DNA of 9,089 bases from Candidatus Tharpella sp. (GTDB taxonomy: Bacteria > Desulfobacterota > Anaeroferrophillalia > Anaeroferrophillales > Tharpellaceae): NCBI GenBank assembly GCA_021163565.1, contig JAGGTT010000194.1:1-9089 (forward strand). The letters are read 5' to 3'. The translations under genes and the position numbers were made by a program. This document shows positions 6,533-9,089 of this stretch, one piece after another. Position 1 is the stretch's first letter; each line of letters begins with the position of its first letter. Under the pieces are notes generated by a model. It saw only the letters and a program-made list of their open reading frames with translations, had not been told where the DNA came from and ran no database searches.

Positions 6533-8239
6533 TTAATGCACAAAGTGGAGTTTCATAACGTTGGCACCCTTGTGCTGCTCAAGGAGACAGCGGTCGCAAT
6601 ATTTCTGTACCATGAACATCGACATTTCAACACAGCTCTTTTCATCGACCATATCCTCGATTGAAGGAAGAACCTGAGCCTTGGTCAACGAATTTCCCTG
6701 ATAGGTTATGCTGACATCAAGATGGAATTCATCAAAACTGGCTTTCATCTCAACCGGCATGTTGTTCCCGTTCAGGGTAATTATAGCTTCCATCGATTCA
6801 CTCATAGCTGAAGCGGCTTTATGGATAATCTCGGGCCGGGCCCCCCAGAGACCGCCCTGCCGTTCCATAAAGTTAAAAACCGACTCGGTAAAACCGGTAC
6901 CGGGCTCCAGCTTCAAAGTCGCACTCTGGGCAATTCCGAGTCGGAAAACAAAATTCAGAATAAGGGCCATAATAGTTGAGGCCGCCAGCGAAGAACTTAC
7001 CACCGGAGAGAGCCACGCCGGAGCCTGGCTGTAGATCCCGGGGACAATATCAACACTTAAACCAAAAATCATCGAAAGCCCGACGACAAAAGTCTTGCGA
7101 CCGTCCATCATCCGGGACATAATAATCTGCATCCCGGCCACAACCATAAAACTCAAGGCAAAAAACAGGGTCGCGCCCAAGACCGGCTGTGGCATTATGG
7201 CAAAGATAACGGATGATTTCGGAAAGAATGAAAGGACTATAAGAATAACCCCGATCCATTTGGCAATGACCCGACTGGTTGCCCCGGTACCAATCGAGAG
7301 ACCGATGTTACTTGAAGATGTAGACTGACCGAACCCCCCGACGATACCCGCCACGCAAGCACCGATACCATCGGCCAAAATACCGCGGCTGACATTGTCC
7401 ATATCCGGCCGCTTCCATTTGACATCATTAATCCGCTGACAGGTAGTCAGATCACCGACCGTCTTCAGAGTCGAGCACAGAACCGCCACCAGAAAAGGTG
7501 CCAGCAGGGCGATATCAAAAGACCATCCCGGATGACCGGTAAGCGGCAGAACAAAAAACGGAACCGCAAAATCATGGCTCAGCTTTGCCAGATCGAAGAG
7601 TCCGAAAAAACCGGCCAGCAGATAACCAACCATCATACCGATAAGCGCGCAGAAAAGTTTAGCTTTACCTTTACCCCAGACATTGAGCCCGATCATGGTT
7701 GCCAGCGTCAGGACTCCAGTAGTTATAACCGGCAGAGAGATACTGGTCGCGCCGCTCCCCAGACCAAAAAAATTGATGCAGGCGATCTTGATAACCGTCA
7801 ACCCGACCATTATAACTATCAATCCGGTGACCTCGGCTGGGAACAAAAATCGCAGATAGCGTAAAAGTTTTGAAAGCACCGCCTCAAATAGAGAAGCAAC
7901 CAGGGTCATCCCGAAAACCAGAGAGAGGCCACCGGTTTTAGCCGCCAGCATGGAGGCCGCTAGATATGAAGGCCCACAAACCTCGGGGCAGAGAAATCCG
8001 GAACCGGCCGGACCTTTTTTTAATGACTGAACAATTACCCCGACCCCGCCGGCCAGCATGGAGGCCGAAACAAAACGCACCGCATCTTGAGTGCTGCCAC
8101 CGATTTCGCGAACGATGATAACCGGAAAAAGGAGACCGATGACCATGACACTGATATGCTGCAAAGCCAGAAAAAAAGTGATCAACCGTGGCGGGTGATC
8201 ATCCAGACCATAAACAAGGTTCGCAGGTTTCTGAGACAT
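6533..8239 (-). CDS. NCS2/NAT-family (uracil/xanthine permease-like) transporter with C-terminal soluble domain
   Basis: The first ~430 residues form a many-helix membrane protein of the nucleobase-ascorbate transporter family. YGLDDHPP (10-17) is the usual N-terminal motif, QH at 27-28 opens helix 1, and SNIGLSIGT (310-318) matches the family signature N-x-G-x4-T. Two key positions differ from characterised members. The TM8 Glu that binds substrate (for example in UraA and XanQ) aligns with Lys259 in LKTVGD, and the first residue of the signature, normally Gln, Glu or Pro, is Ser310. At 568 residues it is about 100 longer than UraA or XanQ. Residues ~438-568 form an extra soluble domain with a CxxC (548, 551). 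The substrate is therefore unclear and may not be a purine or pyrimidine. AAGGA lies six bases before the ATG. It is transcribed alone and ends at the hairpin terminator. Confidence 0.88.
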   Translation of the reverse strand: MSQKPANLVYGLDDHPPRLITFFLALQHISVMVIGLLFPVIIVREIGGSTQDAVRFVSASMLAGGVGVIVQSLKKGPAGSGFLCPEVCGPSYLAASMLAAKTGGLSLVFGMTLVASLFEAVLSKLLRYLRFLFPAEVTGLIVIMVGLTVIKIACINFFGLGSGATSISLPVITTGVLTLATMIGLNVWGKGKAKLFCALIGMMVGYLLAGFFGLFDLAKLSHDFAVPFFVLPLTGHPGWSFDIALLAPFLVAVLCSTLKTVGDLTTCQRINDVKWKRPDMDNVSRGILADGIGACVAGIVGGFGQSTSSSNIGLSIGTGATSRVIAKWIGVILIVLSFFPKSSVIFAIMPQPVLGATLFFALSFMVVAGMQIIMSRMMDGRKTFVVGLSMIFGLSVDIVPGIYSQAPAWLSPVVSSSLAASTIMALILNFVFRLGIAQSATLKLEPGTGFTESVFNFMERQGGLWGARPEIIHKAASAMSESMEAIITLNGNNMPVEMKASFDEFHLDVSITYQGNSLTKAQVLPSIEDMVDEKSCVEMSMFMVQKYCDRCLLEQHKGANVMKLHFVH

Positions 8240-8293
8240 TCAAGTTCCTTTTTAACGACAGTAAAGAAAAATAGCACCGGCTGATTTAGATAG

Positions 8294-8322
8294 ATTACAG
8301 ATCGCGGTTTATTGTTAATCAA
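8294..8322 (-). promoter_or_regulatory. Likely promoter of the transporter gene
   Basis: On the minus strand TTGATT (8322-8317) is followed by a 17-base spacer and TGTAAT (8299-8294), a reasonable sigma70 pair. The start would be near 8287, with a leader of about 48 bases before the ATG at 8239. A perfect TTGACA also occurs further upstream (complement of TGTCAA at 8341) but lacks a good -10 box at the right distance. Confidence 0.5.
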
Positions 8323-8378
8323 CCCTTGTAATTACAGCCTGTCAAGACATCAGTTAATAAGATTATTTACCATTATTC

Positions 8379-8400
8379 GCAAGCTAAAAAAATAGTTTGC
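8379..8400. promoter_or_regulatory. Operator-like inverted repeat upstream of the CBS gene
   Basis: GCAAGCTA (8379-8386) and TAGTTTGC (8393-8400) are inverted repeats with one mismatch, separated by six A's. They directly abut the -10 box at 8401-8406 and fill the -35/spacer region, the usual place for a regulator to act. I do not recognise the motif as a known Rex, FNR or HcpR site. Confidence 0.45.
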
Positions 8401-8406
8401 TATAAT
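8398..8406 (+). promoter_or_regulatory. Extended -10 promoter of the CBS-domain gene
   Basis: TGCTATAAT is a perfect extended -10 element (TGn plus consensus TATAAT at 8401-8406). The -35 region is poor: the best candidate, TTCGCA at 8376-8381, has a 19-base spacer, which is tolerable for an extended -10 promoter. Transcription should begin near 8413, giving a leader of about 110 bases. Confidence 0.65.
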
Positions 8407-8523
8407 GAATACTCTGACAACAGAACTTAAAGTTAGAAAAATTATCCTTGAATTTTGGCCAGAAATGTGACAGGCTTCAGTACAAATTAAGTAAACCCTG
8501 TTTTCAGTCTGGAGTTTATCGCT

Positions 8524-8970
8524 ATGAAACGAGTTGGCGACCTTATGACCCGGGATATATTCCCTCTTAAATCCTATCAAACATTAAATGTCGTGCGGCT
8601 CCTGATGCGTACGGTTAGTATCCGCCATGTACCGATCTTAGACCGGCAGGAGAAATTTGTCGGTCTTTTAAGTCATCGCGATCTACTGACCTATTCGATC
8701 TCAAAACTGGCAGATATCAACTCGTTGGCACAGAAAGAACTCGACCGCTACATCCCGATCAAGGATGTCATGCAGACCGAGATCGCAACCACAACTGAAA
8801 ACACCAGTTTGATTGAGGCCATCACTCTGATGATGAAAAATAAATTCGGCTGTCTGCCGGTAGTTGACAAAAAAAAGTACCTGGTCGGCATAATCACGGA
8901 AGAGGATATCAGTCGCCTGGCGATAAGACTTCTGGAGAAAGAGGATAAACGGCAAAACCGGCTACGATAA
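8524..8970 (+). CDS. Two-CBS-domain protein
   Basis: This is a 148-residue soluble protein made of two CBS motifs and little else. CBS1 spans about residues 3-60 (VGDLMTRDIF ... IRHVPILD ... FVGLLSHRDLL) and CBS2 about 77-133 (IKDVMQTEIA ... GCLPVVDKK ... VGIITEEDIS). CBS pairs (Bateman modules) usually bind adenine nucleotides such as AMP, ATP or S-adenosylmethionine and act as energy sensors, often on a partner protein. No output domain is attached, so the partner is unknown. GGAG lies nine bases before the ATG. It is divergent from the transporter gene and has its own extended -10 promoter. I see no hairpin terminator after the stop codon. Confidence 0.9.
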   Translation: MKRVGDLMTRDIFPLKSYQTLNVVRLLMRTVSIRHVPILDRQEKFVGLLSHRDLLTYSISKLADINSLAQKELDRYIPIKDVMQTEIATTTENTSLIEAITLMMKNKFGCLPVVDKKKYLVGIITEEDISRLAIRLLEKEDKRQNRLR

Positions 8971-8984
8971 AGTCCTGACGGGGA

Positions 8985-9013
8985 TTGACAAAACAGCTGG
9001 TCGTAAATATCTT
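8985..9013 (+). promoter_or_regulatory. Promoter upstream of the gene at the right edge
   Basis: A perfect TTGACA (8985-8990), a 17-base spacer and TATCTT (9008-9013) form a good sigma70-type pair just after the CBS gene. Transcription would start near 9020, about 50 bases before the ATG at 9073. Confidence 0.6.
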
Positions 9014-9072
9014 TAGTGCCATAATCTGATAAGAAACTCTATGACAATAAACAGACCAAGGAGAGAAACTTG

Positions 9073-9089
9073 ATGCAAAGCGTAAGTGC
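9073..9089 (+). CDS. Start of a gene cut by the window edge
   Basis: An ATG at 9073 follows AAGGAG (9058-9063) at nine bases and sits downstream of a consensus-like promoter. Only MQSVS can be read before the window ends, so the product cannot be named. The combination of promoter, ribosome site and ATG is what supports a real gene start here. Confidence 0.5.

Larger units (their letters stand above)
8336..8476. repeat. Spaced 9-base inverted repeat in the divergent intergenic region
   Basis: AGCCTGTCA (8336-8344) is the reverse complement of TGACAGGCT (8468-8476), with 123 bases between. The pair brackets the plus-strand promoter. It could be two copies of a regulator half-site, but nine bases over this distance can also arise by chance. 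Confidence 0.3.

Noticed and set aside
1..9089. CRISPR arrays, tRNA or rRNA genes, transposase genes
   Set aside because: No regularly spaced repeats, tRNA-like cloverleaf, rRNA segments or transposase motifs were noticed on either strand.

Overview
This 9.1 kb window is mostly a membrane-bound [NiFe]-hydrogenase operon with its maturation genes, all on the minus strand. Next to it are a nucleobase-permease-like gene (minus) and a small CBS-domain gene (plus). The window suggests an anaerobic, hydrogen-oxidising Gram-negative bacterium, possibly a Desulfobacterota (deltaproteobacterial) relative. This rests on the Tat-exported HybO-like small subunit with a standard 4-Cys proximal cluster, the b-type cytochrome partner, clustered hyp genes and moderate GC. 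The taxonomic guess is inference.

Layout, right to left along the hydrogenase operon: a near-consensus sigma70-type promoter (6227-6254), small subunit (4972-6183), large subunit (3293-4966), cytochrome b (2592-3257), maturation endopeptidase (2101-2586), hypA (1751-2098, GTG start), hypC (1516-1749), hypD (429-1529), then a 162-base gap with a long hairpin, and hypB (266 to beyond the window edge). From the small subunit to hypD the genes are 35 bases apart or less, or overlap, so they are probably one transcript. hypE and hypF are not in the window.

How the genes work together: the small subunit carries three Fe-S clusters and a twin-arginine signal. It exports the folded heterodimer across the membrane, and cytochrome b passes electrons from H2 to the quinone pool. 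HypC and HypD assemble the Fe(CN)2CO unit, HypA and HypB insert nickel, and the endopeptidase then trims 15 residues from the large subunit after His542.

Right-hand part: a NCS2/NAT-family transporter (6533-8239, minus) ends at a strong hairpin terminator (6463-6507). It is divergent from a two-CBS-domain protein (8524-8970, plus) across a 284-base region with promoters in both directions and an operator-like inverted repeat. The first codons of another plus-strand gene, with its own consensus-like promoter, lie at the right edge.

No fully new system is visible. The points most worth a second look are the transporter (two key substrate-site positions replaced, plus an extra C-terminal soluble domain), the 62-base hairpin between hypD and hypB, and the unusually long N-terminal region in front of the small subunit's Tat motif.
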